From Ornithinibacillus halotolerans (lineage in GTDB: Bacteria; Bacillota; Bacilli; Bacillales; Amphibacillaceae), in assembly GCF_014637405.1 (NCBI RefSeq), contig NZ_BMEY01000018.1:1-64000 (forward strand): 64,000 nucleotides of DNA, in the 5' to 3' direction. The position numbers and the translations under genes were made by a program. This document shows, piece after piece, positions 28,201 to 35,720 of this stretch. Below the pieces are notes generated by a model, which saw only the letters and a list, made by a program, of their open reading frames with translations, searched no databases and was not told the DNA's origin. The stretch's first letter is position 1. The number at the start of each line of letters is the position of its first letter.

Positions 28201-28737
28201 TGGATTACTTTTACAGCCCTTGTATTTCTTTTACAACCATATTATTCGTTGCTAGGTCATTTTGAACTACCACCTTTATTCGAGCGAGAGTTCTATGTCT
28301 TGCCTTGGGTTGTTTTAGTTATAGGATTACGGAGTTTTGTGATGATAGAAAAACGTGAGATGGCAAGCTATATTCAATGGGCAGTACTTGTCATTGTTGC
28401 TCTTATCTTAGTTCAAGATGGATTAGCAAGTAACACGATTTATGATGCATTAATAATCGGTGTATTGTCCTTAGCATCTTTAATCGCTGGGATGGCATTC
28501 CAAATGAAATCTTTCTTCTTCGTCGGTACAGGAGTGTTATTATTTAATGTCTTTATGCAAACAAGGCCATATTGGGGGAAACTTCCTTGGTGGGGTTACC
28601 TCGTTATCGCAGGATCTATTTTAATAGCTATTGCAAGTTACAATGAATGGCAAAAACAAAAAAGTTCAGAAGGAAAAGACACCATTGTATCGAAGTTTAA
28701 AAAGAATGTTGTCAATCGAATGAAAGAATGGGATTAA
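25282..28737 (+). CDS. Giant polytopic membrane protein (DUF2157/SCO7613-like)
   Basis: The 1151-residue product has a cytoplasmic N-terminus of about 110 residues (short helical domain LSPEEKREIVREELHQLVKA, then a low-complexity Pro/Thr/Lys linker) followed by roughly 30 or more membrane helices to the end. The first helix carries DTLGNWSKTGLIATVSFLFF, typical of DUF2157-type proteins. The function of these proteins is not established. I start at the ATG at 25282, preceded by AAAGGTGGG. It is a single-gene unit ending before a strong terminator. Confidence 0.75.
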   Translation: MTQLSPEEKREIVREELHQLVKARYISLNVAAKIVNAHTKYYKNLPNVTQIKQSIEKTTKPAVEPQVKITPQNPTEKEIEKTSSIQQPTIPVTKQKKKLTDKQIRDRNITWGLSLGVILLLLGGLVYATSTWDTLGNWSKTGLIATVSFLFFGLAWFTGRVLHIQKTAFSFLILASLFLPIVIVSAGYFGLFGNYLSFSGEGKYLFGAIGTGILLPIYVYFAMKLGSRLYVWFSYLSLSVLIGLLIATLYLPVDGFYLGVMLYNASLIFAYRLLRGNKKLQQFIKEFIPFIQANLILSTLLMLVFYESELMYSFNLLLTALIYFSMIFVSRHKSYHFVFTAMLIYGAHQFVENSILVGVSEIAYAVLGIVFLIIPLLVKNAKHMQKVFQITSAIVSSLAFLYISFEGLMIRVGEGSIVLVIAYVIIAMNFSYLVSVVKNKLFTYLSPFFLISALYQLALLGKEWFHVESTILPFYILVIFFYITGGCLVAHSFWKPIKNSTRDISGIALLLTLLMSTIDTSLFQQGIMLILLSGIAIVMDRYETRDSFKQFAPWIHALSLGTAVAVIARFIELQSPSLYMEPIYAEHIVLGSIVVLGISFIWRMAGQERFSNSSFYIAQAFYAFGILLSLGFVADALIRTIITVGGIGMAYFMYKRTKWPAIPYVVSSMSLIAYSSILVLIHEGTVLHLFKLYEFIIGAILLLVIGILLRKKDSKLSKAFYWIGQLYIPFALLLSLLSNGEDALWTFLITTIIYMLTVKLVTIEWKIKTFFYSGITVLWIFFQLLFAKLSWNNEFSYTYLIVSILLLLGWFVTTDVWKKRIAYYFVPFSILGLWSFTMNYPFDLMLFSVTLAYGILVLFMLHRSKWDVFSIIPLILLYTGVGNINVTIFADGPYLYALFGVVVVLAGQFLYRTFYESKSKYVQIDWYSFIGLIVFLNLYQYSFGSLFAKILPGILIVTTLIMNRSRINGVPSKWITFTALVFLLQPYYSLLGHFELPPLFEREFYVLPWVVLVIGLRSFVMIEKREMASYIQWAVLVIVALILVQDGLASNTIYDALIIGVLSLASLIAGMAFQMKSFFFVGTGVLLFNVFMQTRPYWGKLPWWGYLVIAGSILIAIASYNEWQKQKSSEGKDTIVSKFKKNVVNRMKEWD

Positions 28738-28795
28738 GAAGTGATATTTCCAAGTTGTTTTTTTAGTTCAACTCATTAAAAATTAAAGATAAAGC

Positions 28796-28832
28796 AAGTC
28801 CCGAGTGAATCTCCTCACTCGGGACTTATTTT
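28796..28832. terminator. Bidirectional terminator
   Basis: AAGTCCCGAGTGA and TCACTCGGGACTT form a perfect 13-bp stem between convergent genes. Confidence 0.88.
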
Positions 28833-29934
28833 AACCCCAAATTTCTTTTGTAATCTCTACTATAAATCTCAATTTCTCCCACTGTTGTTCTTCTGTTAGC
28901 TTATTACCATGGTGAGTAGAGGAGAAGCCACATTGTGGACTTAATGCTAATTGCTCAAGTGGTACATATTTAGAAGCTTCTTCGATTCGTCTTTTAATAG
29001 TTTCTTTATCTTCTAATTCACCAAACTTGGAGGTGACAAGACCTAATACAACTTTTGGTCCACCATCCGGTATATGTTGTAACGGTTTGAAGTCACCAGA
29101 ACGCTCATCATCATATTCTAAGAAAAATCCATCGACATTCTCCTTAGCAAATAGAGTAGGAGCGATTTGCGCATAACTACCTTCAAAAGCCCAACGAGAT
29201 TCATAGTTACCACGACATAAATGAGTCGTAACATATAAATCATCTGGCTTATCTTTAAGTACACCATTTGCAACATATAGAGCCAAGTCTATTAATTCCT
29301 CGCGAGTTAATCCAGGCTCATAAGCTACTAAACTATCTGCATTTAAACCTGCGATATACACATCATCGAACTGTAAGTATCGTACACCAGCATCATAAAA
29401 TGCCTTTAATGCATCACGATATGCTTGAATAATGTCATCTGCATATTCCTGAACAGTCGGATAAACTTCTGGATTGCGAATACCGCGATGGAATAACTGG
29501 TCTGGGCTTGGAATGGTTTGTTTTGCAACCGCTCTCCCAGCTACAAGGTCATTGAAAATACGGAAATCCTCTAAAAATGGATGATCTAGGTTAAATGAAA
29601 TTTTTCCGGTATTCCGTACATCATATGGTTCTGTTTCGATTCCTTGGAAAGGAATACCTCGTTCTGGTACATACCCTTCAAACCCATTTAAATTTTCTAG
29701 AAAATCAATATGCCACCAGGAACGACGGAACTCTCCGTCAGTGACTAATTCTAATCCAACTTCAATTTGTTTATCAACGATTCGTTTTAATTCTTGATTT
29801 TCAATTAGACGTAAATCATCTTTGGTTATATTCCCGTTCTGATAATCTTTTCTTGCTTGTAACAGATTTTTTGGACGTAATAGACTACCAACATGATCTG
29901 CTCGAAATGGTGCTGTTAATGTTGTTTGACTCAT
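28831..29934 (-). CDS. MetE C-terminal-like methyltransferase (YxjG/YxjH type)
   Basis: The 367-residue protein is a stand-alone version of the catalytic half of cobalamin-independent methionine synthase, as in B. subtilis YxjG and YxjH. Zinc ligands are visible in THLCRGNYESRW (His and Cys), FFLEYDDERSG (Glu) and LSPQCGFSST (Cys). Family openings FRADHVGSLLRPKNLLQ and RSWWHIDFL are present. The start is the ATG at 29934 with AAAGAAGGAA upstream. It is the second gene of a SAM-riboswitch operon, which supports a role in methionine formation or recycling. Confidence 0.9.
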   Translation of the reverse strand: MSQTTLTAPFRADHVGSLLRPKNLLQARKDYQNGNITKDDLRLIENQELKRIVDKQIEVGLELVTDGEFRRSWWHIDFLENLNGFEGYVPERGIPFQGIETEPYDVRNTGKISFNLDHPFLEDFRIFNDLVAGRAVAKQTIPSPDQLFHRGIRNPEVYPTVQEYADDIIQAYRDALKAFYDAGVRYLQFDDVYIAGLNADSLVAYEPGLTREELIDLALYVANGVLKDKPDDLYVTTHLCRGNYESRWAFEGSYAQIAPTLFAKENVDGFFLEYDDERSGDFKPLQHIPDGGPKVVLGLVTSKFGELEDKETIKRRIEEASKYVPLEQLALSPQCGFSSTHHGNKLTEEQQWEKLRFIVEITKEIWG

Positions 29935-29956
29935 ATTATATTCCTTCTTTCTCTTA

Positions 29957-30715
29957 TTATGGTAATAATGCAAATGAACGTACTGGAAATCCAGAGGCTT
30001 TCTCAGCTTTTGGAACAATGTTAAAGATTACTGCCCCTTTTGTTGGAACTTTATCTAAGTTAGTTAATAATTCCACTTGGTATGTATCTTGTTCCAACAC
30101 ATAATACTCACCAAGCAGTGCGCCATTCTTTCGATAATCAACAGCAGAATCGGTATCAAATGTTTCATGGCCAACTGCTTTTATATTTCTCTCTTTGAAT
30201 AAGAACTTCAACGCCTCTAATCCCCAACCAGGTGCATGAGCGTTTCCTTCTTCATCTTTGTTGTTAAACAAGTCTTTATCTGGCCAACGCTTGCTCCAGT
30301 CCGTTCTCAACGCTACAAAACTTCCTGCTTCAATTTGTCCATATTCTTCCTCAAATGCAAGAATATCTTCCACGGATAGCGTAAAGTCATTATCTATAGC
30401 TGCCTCTTTTGATTTATTAATAACAACTAAAGGTAAAACTAGTTCCTTCAAATCTAGTTCTTCTAGATAACGTGTGTCTCGAACAAAATGAATAGGGGCA
30501 TCTATATGTGTTCCATACTGCCCAGGGAAGGTAAAGCTTTGAGCAAAAAAGCCATCATCATGTGTGAAAAGTGTTTGAAATTCAGCATCTTCAAATGCAG
30601 AAAAATGTGGAGAATCTGGACCGAATGTATGAGTTAAATCGATCCATTCTTTTTCTTTTAATACTTCAATCGCTTTTAATAATTCATTCGATACTTGCAA
30701 ATTTTCCTTTGTCAT
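29957..30715 (-). CDS. Cyclase-family metal-dependent hydrolase (kynurenine formamidase-like)
   Basis: The 252-residue protein has the signature metal motif HxGTHxDxP as YGTHIDAPIHF, plus WIDLTHTFGPDSPHF at the start and ALRTDWSKRWPD and GHETFDTDSA further on. The fold is that of PF04199 hydrolases such as kynurenine formamidase and isatin hydrolase. It is the first gene behind a SAM-I riboswitch and is followed 22 bp later by a MetE-like methyltransferase, so a sulfur-related substrate is suggested. No tryptophan catabolism genes are near. Confidence 0.85.
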   Translation of the reverse strand: MTKENLQVSNELLKAIEVLKEKEWIDLTHTFGPDSPHFSAFEDAEFQTLFTHDDGFFAQSFTFPGQYGTHIDAPIHFVRDTRYLEELDLKELVLPLVVINKSKEAAIDNDFTLSVEDILAFEEEYGQIEAGSFVALRTDWSKRWPDKDLFNNKDEEGNAHAPGWGLEALKFLFKERNIKAVGHETFDTDSAVDYRKNGALLGEYYVLEQDTYQVELLTNLDKVPTKGAVIFNIVPKAEKASGFPVRSFALLP

Positions 30716-30742
30716 TTTCATCACCTCATGTTTTTTTCAATT

Positions 30743-30776
30743 AAAAAACCTCTTCTCATAGAATAAGAAGAGGTTT
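30743..30776 (-). terminator. SAM-riboswitch terminator
   Basis: On the minus strand AAACCTCTTCT and AGAAGAGGTTT pair and T6 follows, between the aptamer and the cyclase gene. Confidence 0.88.
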
Positions 30777-30800
30777 GTCATATCAAAAAACAAGGTCACT

Positions 30801-30904
30801 CTTCTTATCTTCAAGCATTACACTACTGGAATTGGCACAGTACTCGCATGAGTCCGCTGCCGAGGCTTCAAAGGGCCAGTCCCTCCACCTCTCTGGATAA
30901 GAGA
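30801..30904 (-). ncRNA. SAM-I (S-box) riboswitch aptamer
   Basis: Read on the minus strand the stretch has the S-box core: CTTATCCAGAGAGGTGGAGG, GACTGGCCCTTTGAAGCC, CGGCAGC, and a closing P1 strand AAGATAAGAAG. High S-adenosylmethionine is expected to favour the terminator at 30743 and shut off the downstream cyclase and methyltransferase genes. Confidence 0.95.
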
Positions 30905-30930
30905 ATTCGGTAATTTAATTGTTAGACATC

Positions 30931-30959
30931 AATTTACACTGTATCTAGAAAATTGTCAA
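30931..30959 (-). promoter_or_regulatory. Sigma-A promoter of the S-box operon
   Basis: On the minus strand TTGACA (30954-30959), a 17-bp spacer and TAAATT (30931-30936) precede the riboswitch. Confidence 0.75.
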
Positions 30960-31077
30960 GGGAATTATTGGTCTATTTTAAAAATTATAGTAAAAAATTA
31001 ATAATCTACATTAATTGACTTGTAAGGCCTTTCAAAGGTTAGAATAGATGGTAATGATGAAATAAAGGAGTATATGA

Positions 31078-31857
31078 ATGGCTGAACAGAAAAGTATGAT
31101 ATTTTTTGATATCGATGGAACGTTATTAGACCATGAAAAAAACTTACCAAATTCAACTAAAGAAGCAATTCAAGAATTAAAAAGAATGGGGCATATTGTT
31201 GCTATTGCAACAGGAAGAGGTCCATTCATGTATAAAGATCTTCGTGAAGAATTAGGGATTAATACATACGTGAGCTACAATGGTCAATATGTTGTTGTGG
31301 AAGGGGAAGAAGTTTATACGAACCCATTAGACAAGTCTTCATTAAAAAAATTGACTGAACAAGCGTTATTAAATAAACATCCAGTTGTGTTCATGGATCC
31401 AAATGTAATGAAAGCAAATGTACCAGAGCATCCATTCATTACAGAAAGTATTCAAACACTTAAAGTTAATTTACCAGCGTACGCACCATTACACTATGAG
31501 GAAAATGAGATTTTTCAAACGCTTTTATTCTGTGAAGAAAAAGATGAAAAGCAATACAAAGAAGCATATCCTGAATTTGATTTTATCCGTTGGCATCCTT
31601 ATAGTACGGATGTGCTACCAAAAGGTGGATCAAAAGCAAATGGGATAGAAAAGGCGATTCAAAAACTCAACATTACAATGGAACGAGTATATGCTTTTGG
31701 AGATGGATTAAATGATGTTGAGATGCTTTCTACTATCGTAAATAGTGTTGCGATGGGGAACGGAGTAGACGAGGCAAAAACTGTTGCCAAGTATGTAACG
31801 AAGTCTGTCGATGAAGATGGTATTTATCATGGATTAAAGATGGTTGGTTTATTATAA
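31078..31857 (+). CDS. Cof-type HAD hydrolase
   Basis: The 259-residue enzyme has motif I FFDIDGTLLD, motif II IVAIATGRGP, a lysine-bearing KGGSKANGIEKAI and motif IV YAFGDGLNDVEML, with the large type IIB cap between II and III. Such proteins dephosphorylate sugar phosphates, FMN or similar small molecules; the substrate is not predictable here. AAAGGAG precedes the ATG. It is monocistronic. Confidence 0.9.
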   Translation: MAEQKSMIFFDIDGTLLDHEKNLPNSTKEAIQELKRMGHIVAIATGRGPFMYKDLREELGINTYVSYNGQYVVVEGEEVYTNPLDKSSLKKLTEQALLNKHPVVFMDPNVMKANVPEHPFITESIQTLKVNLPAYAPLHYEENEIFQTLLFCEEKDEKQYKEAYPEFDFIRWHPYSTDVLPKGGSKANGIEKAIQKLNITMERVYAFGDGLNDVEMLSTIVNSVAMGNGVDEAKTVAKYVTKSVDEDGIYHGLKMVGLL

Positions 31858-31863
31858 TTTTTT

Positions 31864-31899
31864 AAAGCTGCTGTACCTTGTAGGACAGCAGCTTTTTTG
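31864..31899 (+). terminator. Terminator of the Cof-type HAD gene
   Basis: AAAGCTGCTGT and ACAGCAGCTTT pair and a T-run follows. Confidence 0.85.
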
Positions 31900-31982
31900 T
31901 GTGGGGGAGAGGGAGGCATGGAACTTGTTTGGGAATGAATGAAATTAGTAGTAGGGATTTTAGTGAAATTATCGTTGCTAGC

Positions 31983-32602
31983 GCTGATGAGTGCCCGTAG
32001 CATCATAAAAAGGATAGCAACCGTCACTCATAGAGCTGATGAGTGCCCGTAGCATCATAAAAAGGATAACAACCGTCACTCATAGGGCGAATGAGTGCCC
32101 GTAGCATCATAAAAAGGATAGCAACTGTCACTCATAAAGCTGATGAGTGCCCGTAGCAATGAAAAAAGGCTCGCAACTGTCACTCATAGAGGCGATGAGT
32201 GCCCGTAGCAATGAAAAAAGGCTCGCAACTGTCACTCATAAAGCTGATGAGTGCCCGTAGCAATGAAAAAAGGCTCGCAACTGTCACTCATAGAGGCGAT
32301 GAGTGCCCGTAGCAATGAAAAAAGGCTCGCAACCGTCACTCATAGGGCGAATGAGTGCCCGTAGCATCGAAAAAAGGATAGCAACCGTCACTCATAAAGC
32401 TGATGAGTGCCCGTAGGATCATAAAAATGCAAGCAACCGTCACTCATAGGGCTAATGAGTGCCCGTAGCATCGTAAAAAGAATCACAACCGTCACTCATA
32501 AAGCTGATGAGTGCCCGCTGCATCGAAAAAAGGATCTCAACCGTCACTCATAAAGCCTATGAGTGCCAGTAGCATCAAAAAATGAATCACAACCGTCACT
32601 CA
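31983..32602. repeat. Array of ~51-52-bp units with inverted half-units, family 3
   Basis: About 12 units read GATGAGTGCCCGTAGCATC, an A-rich spacer, then GCAACCGTCACTCATA. The first half (ATGAGTGCCCGTAGC) and the reverse complement of the second (ATGAGTGACGGTTGC) are near-identical, so the array is a chain of inverted 26-bp half-units and ACTCAT/ATGAGT hairpins recur at every junction. The spacer alternates among CATAAAAAGGATA, AATGAAAAAAGGCTC and related versions. It fills the gap between two plus-strand genes. Confidence 0.9.
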
Positions 32603-32734
32603 GCCCGCTTAAATACTTTACCCAACCAAGAAAACACCCCCTCCGTCATCAATTAATTCCCTAAATTTATTTCAGACAGATAAAGAAACATGTTATGATA
32701 CATATATAAATAATCTTATTAAAGGAAGATTTAA

Positions 32735-33349
32735 ATGAACTTTGTGTCGATAGATTTTGAGACGGCGAACGAAAAAAGATATAGTCCTTGTGCGGTTGGG
32801 ATAGTAATAGCTAATGAAAAAGAAATACTAGATGAATATTATAGCTTGATTAATCCAGAAACCTATTTCAATCCATTTAATATTCGTGTGCATGGAATTA
32901 GGGAAGAAGATGTACAGGATGCTATGACTTTCCCAGAGATTTGGCCTACACTTAATAACTATTTAACTGGGAATTTGGTTGTTGCACATAATGCTAGTTT
33001 TGACATGAGTGTAATTAGACAATCTCTTGATCGTAATCGGCTAAACTATCCAGAAATGGACTATCTATGTACAGCAAATATTGCGAAACAAGTGTGGCCA
33101 GAGATGGAAAATCATAAATTAAATACATTGGCAGCTCATCATGGAATTAATTTTAACCACCATAATGCGATAGAGGATGCTAGAGTTGCTGCGAAGGTAA
33201 TGCAGCGTGCTATGGAGACAGTTGAAGAAAATTCTATTGATTCGTTCTTAAAGCAATGTAATATGACAAAAGGTAGAATTTTTGAAAGAGGGTATTATCC
33301 ACCTAAGGTTAAACGAATAAAAAAGTATACGACTTTAAGAGTAAGATAA
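32735..33349 (+). CDS. DEDDh 3'-5' exonuclease (DnaQ/PolC-epsilon-like)
   Basis: The 204-residue protein has an exonuclease domain at residues 1-160: FVSIDFETANEKR (Asp and Glu of motif I), VVAHNASFDMSVIRQSL (motif II) and HHNAIEDARVAAKV (motif III, His and Asp), giving the full DEDDh set. The C-terminal ~45 residues are basic (YYPPKVKRIKKYTTLRVR) and may bind nucleic acid. It acts as a stand-alone repair or turnover nuclease. Confidence 0.88.
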   Translation: MNFVSIDFETANEKRYSPCAVGIVIANEKEILDEYYSLINPETYFNPFNIRVHGIREEDVQDAMTFPEIWPTLNNYLTGNLVVAHNASFDMSVIRQSLDRNRLNYPEMDYLCTANIAKQVWPEMENHKLNTLAAHHGINFNHHNAIEDARVAAKVMQRAMETVEENSIDSFLKQCNMTKGRIFERGYYPPKVKRIKKYTTLRVR

Positions 33350-33385
33350 AAAGGAGAAACGTGAAAGGACGTTTCTCCTTTTAAA
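33349..33385 (+). terminator. Terminator of the exonuclease gene
   Basis: AAAAGGAGAAACGT and ACGTTTCTCCTTTT form a perfect stem between convergent genes. Confidence 0.85.
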
Positions 33386-33389
33386 TTGA

Positions 33390-34358
33390 TTACTTCCTAA
33401 AACTACCTTGATAATCCTCGATTTTTGACTGTAGTTTATTAATCAATCCTACAACCCATTCAGGGTACTTTGTATTACTTTCAAGATCTAATGAATCTAA
33501 TAACTTAGTATAGGTTAAAAGATTGTATAATCGTAAAAACATGGATATGTTTTCAACTTCATCATCTGTTATATTTGTTTTACTTTTATACCCATTTAAG
33601 AATTGAAGGAATATTGGGTTAGTAAAATCTACTTCCTGTGCAAACACATCTCTTAGTGCAAATGCGATATCAGCAGCATACCACCCATCTATACTACTTT
33701 CAAAATCTATCATTTTTATATTGTTTTCATCCCAAATTAAATTATCCAGTTCAAAATCAAAATGAATTCGTCCATAATTTTGGCATGTAACATTTAAATT
33801 TTCTATCCAACTCTTAATCTCTTTAAATTCTTGTTGCGAGGAAACATCCTGACTTGGTATAGATTCTTCTACACTTGGTAGTAAGTCTTGCAAGGTATAA
33901 ATTTTTTTATCATTATTATAGGAGTTATACTGTTTAGAATTATGATGTAAGTTGCCCAACGCTTTTCCCCATTTATATAGCTGTTCGTCACTCAATTCTT
34001 CTAGTTCATATTGCTTTCCCTCAACAAAATTAAAAACAACAGCATAGAAGGTACCTAGTGCACTAGGTACTATTTCTATTGTATTTCCTTCTCTAGAAAT
34101 AATCGGATAATTAACATGTACATTGTTTTTCCTAAGGTACAAAAGAAAATTAAGTTCGTTTTTAATCTTAGGAAGGTCTCCATGAGGTGTGAGTCTTAAT
34201 ATATATTCTGTTCCATCCTTCTTAAAAATAAAGATAAAATTACTGCTTGCTCTTACTAATCCTACTGAACCATCATCAAATCCCCATTTTTGCAACACAT
34301 CCAAAACGATAGGAGATTCTGATTCAAGGAAATCATACATCGTTGATAATTTCATCAT
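33390..34358 (-). CDS. Aminoglycoside phosphotransferase-like (APH) kinase
   Basis: The 322-residue protein has the APH/choline-kinase catalytic loop IHFDFELDNLIWD (His-x-Asp, Asn) and the metal site KMIDFESSIDGWYAADIAF. The N-lobe has EYILRLTPHGDLPKIKNELN. The substrate could be an antibiotic, choline-like amine or other small molecule. AGGAGG lies 10 bp before the first of two adjacent ATGs. Its upstream region contains a 149-bp inverted-repeat-bounded segment. Confidence 0.85.
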   Translation of the reverse strand: MMKLSTMYDFLESESPIVLDVLQKWGFDDGSVGLVRASSNFIFIFKKDGTEYILRLTPHGDLPKIKNELNFLLYLRKNNVHVNYPIISREGNTIEIVPSALGTFYAVVFNFVEGKQYELEELSDEQLYKWGKALGNLHHNSKQYNSYNNDKKIYTLQDLLPSVEESIPSQDVSSQQEFKEIKSWIENLNVTCQNYGRIHFDFELDNLIWDENNIKMIDFESSIDGWYAADIAFALRDVFAQEVDFTNPIFLQFLNGYKSKTNITDDEVENISMFLRLYNLLTYTKLLDSLDLESNTKYPEWVVGLINKLQSKIEDYQGSFRK

Positions 34359-34383
34359 ATTAATTTGTCCTCCTAATTAATTA

Positions 34384-34532
34384 GCAAGAACAAAATCGTC
34401 AGGATGCTATGTATCCCCACATTTGGACAAGTAAAAAGGACTACCATAATTCACTACGGTAGTCCTCTTAATAATGCATAAGTCTATTTGGAACGAAGGC
34501 CAATATTGGGTAGCGTAGTTTTTTGTTCTTGC
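34384..34532. repeat. Possible MITE-like segment with 12-bp terminal inverted repeats
   Basis: GCAAGAACAAAA (34384-34395) and TTTTGTTCTTGC (34521-34532) are perfect inverted copies bounding 149 bp that code for nothing obvious. Inside, AGGACTACC and GGTAGTCCT (34438-34467) form a terminator-like hairpin. No target-site duplication is seen. It lies just upstream of the APH-like gene. Confidence 0.4.
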
Positions 34533-34644
34533 ATGAAATTTTGAATAACCACAATATCACCTTCCCTTTTCTAATCATTTCCTAACAAAAGTAATTATAT
34601 CATTTTAAAATGTTTCAGTAAATGGAATGTTTAGATAATTAATT

Positions 34645-35529
34645 TTAAAACTCAGCCACAATAGGTAACATTATTGGTGTTTCCATTAACTCGAACTCTC
34701 CTCTAACCATAAGATAATCGACATCATTATATTCTACTGCCTCAAATTCCTCAGGAAATAAATCTGGACTAAAATATATGTTAATATCCGTAAATGAAAA
34801 AGGAATTACTGAACAAATTTTTTCTAATGATGGTAATTCTGGTCCAATAATATCGTAAAGTTCTAATACACCGTCATCAACTTCATAAATGATTATTACG
34901 TTCAATTCAGGAGAGAAAAATACCATTTCATGTAAAATTGGATTATACATATTTAAGTAAAATGATGGTGCATAGTTAATTGGATAAAATCGTGAGGAAG
35001 ATGGTTTATTATTAGCAAATGCCCAACGAATTATTTGAATATCATTCGAGTCAAACATATCTAAATGGATTAGGCTCGATTCAGTCTGAGCTGCCGTGTG
35101 AGTCCATTTCCTTGTAAAGTAATATTCTTTAACTATTTTAAATCCAAATTTCATATACAAATCTGAATTGGAAGTCATTAAAAATGTTTGCTCGTACTTA
35201 CTATCAATATACTTCAATGCTTTATTCATGAGAGAATTCATTAATCCTTGTCCGCGATAATTAGGATCTGTCATGACCGATTGAATTCCTGCAGCAATTT
35301 TCTTTTCTCCATTTATTACGAGCGGCATGTCAAATACCGATACATTCGCAATAGCCCTATTCCCATGAAACAAAGTAAATGGGGTATATGTTGCATCCCA
35401 AAATCCTCTCGCATAAAAATCTTTAAACGTATCTACTTCAATACCAAATACCGTTTCAAACAAAGGATAAAGCTTTTCACGTAAATAATTATTATTTGAG
35501 TAATTTGTTTCTAATTTAAACTGTTTCAA
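34645..35529 (-). CDS. GNAT-family N-acetyltransferase (Eis-like)
   Basis: The 294-residue protein has an N-terminal GNAT domain with GIQSVMTDPNYRGQGLMNSLMN (acetyl-CoA loop RGQGL) at about residues 82-103, then a second, diverged domain, similar in size and plan to Eis-type acetyltransferases. The start is TTG at 35529 with GGGAGG 8 bp upstream. An 8-codon leader ORF with its own strong ribosome binding site lies just before it (35555-35581). Confidence 0.75.
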   Translation of the reverse strand: MKQFKLETNYSNNNYLREKLYPLFETVFGIEVDTFKDFYARGFWDATYTPFTLFHGNRAIANVSVFDMPLVINGEKKIAAGIQSVMTDPNYRGQGLMNSLMNKALKYIDSKYEQTFLMTSNSDLYMKFGFKIVKEYYFTRKWTHTAAQTESSLIHLDMFDSNDIQIIRWAFANNKPSSSRFYPINYAPSFYLNMYNPILHEMVFFSPELNVIIIYEVDDGVLELYDIIGPELPSLEKICSVIPFSFTDINIYFSPDLFPEEFEAVEYNDVDYLMVRGEFELMETPIMLPIVAEF

Positions 35530-35554
35530 TAAAAGTCCTCCCTATTTTTTCATC

Positions 35555-35581
35555 TTAAGGTTGGATAGTAGTTCCTGGCAT
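35555..35581 (-). CDS. Putative 8-codon leader peptide MPGTTIQP
   Basis: On the minus strand AAGGAGG, 7 bp, then ATG and eight sense codons before TAA, ending 25 bp upstream of the Eis-like gene. TTAAGG before and CCTTAA at the end can pair around the mini-ORF. Short leader ORFs of this kind often couple ribosome stalling to expression of a resistance gene. This role is inferred. Confidence 0.4.
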   Translation of the reverse strand: MPGTTIQP

Positions 35582-35720
35582 TGTAATACCTCCTTAATTT
35601 GGCACAAATATTCATTATAGTCAAAAAATAGTACGTTATTATTCCATAAAATTAGAATTTGCTTTATAAATAGTGTATCCTTTTTACTGTACATATTTTG
35701 GTAAAACAGGAGGATTTTAC

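Noticed and set aside
31983-32602. CRISPR array or REP-type elements
   Set aside because: Spacer segments are not unique and the unit is an inverted pair; no RAYT or cas gene is nearby.
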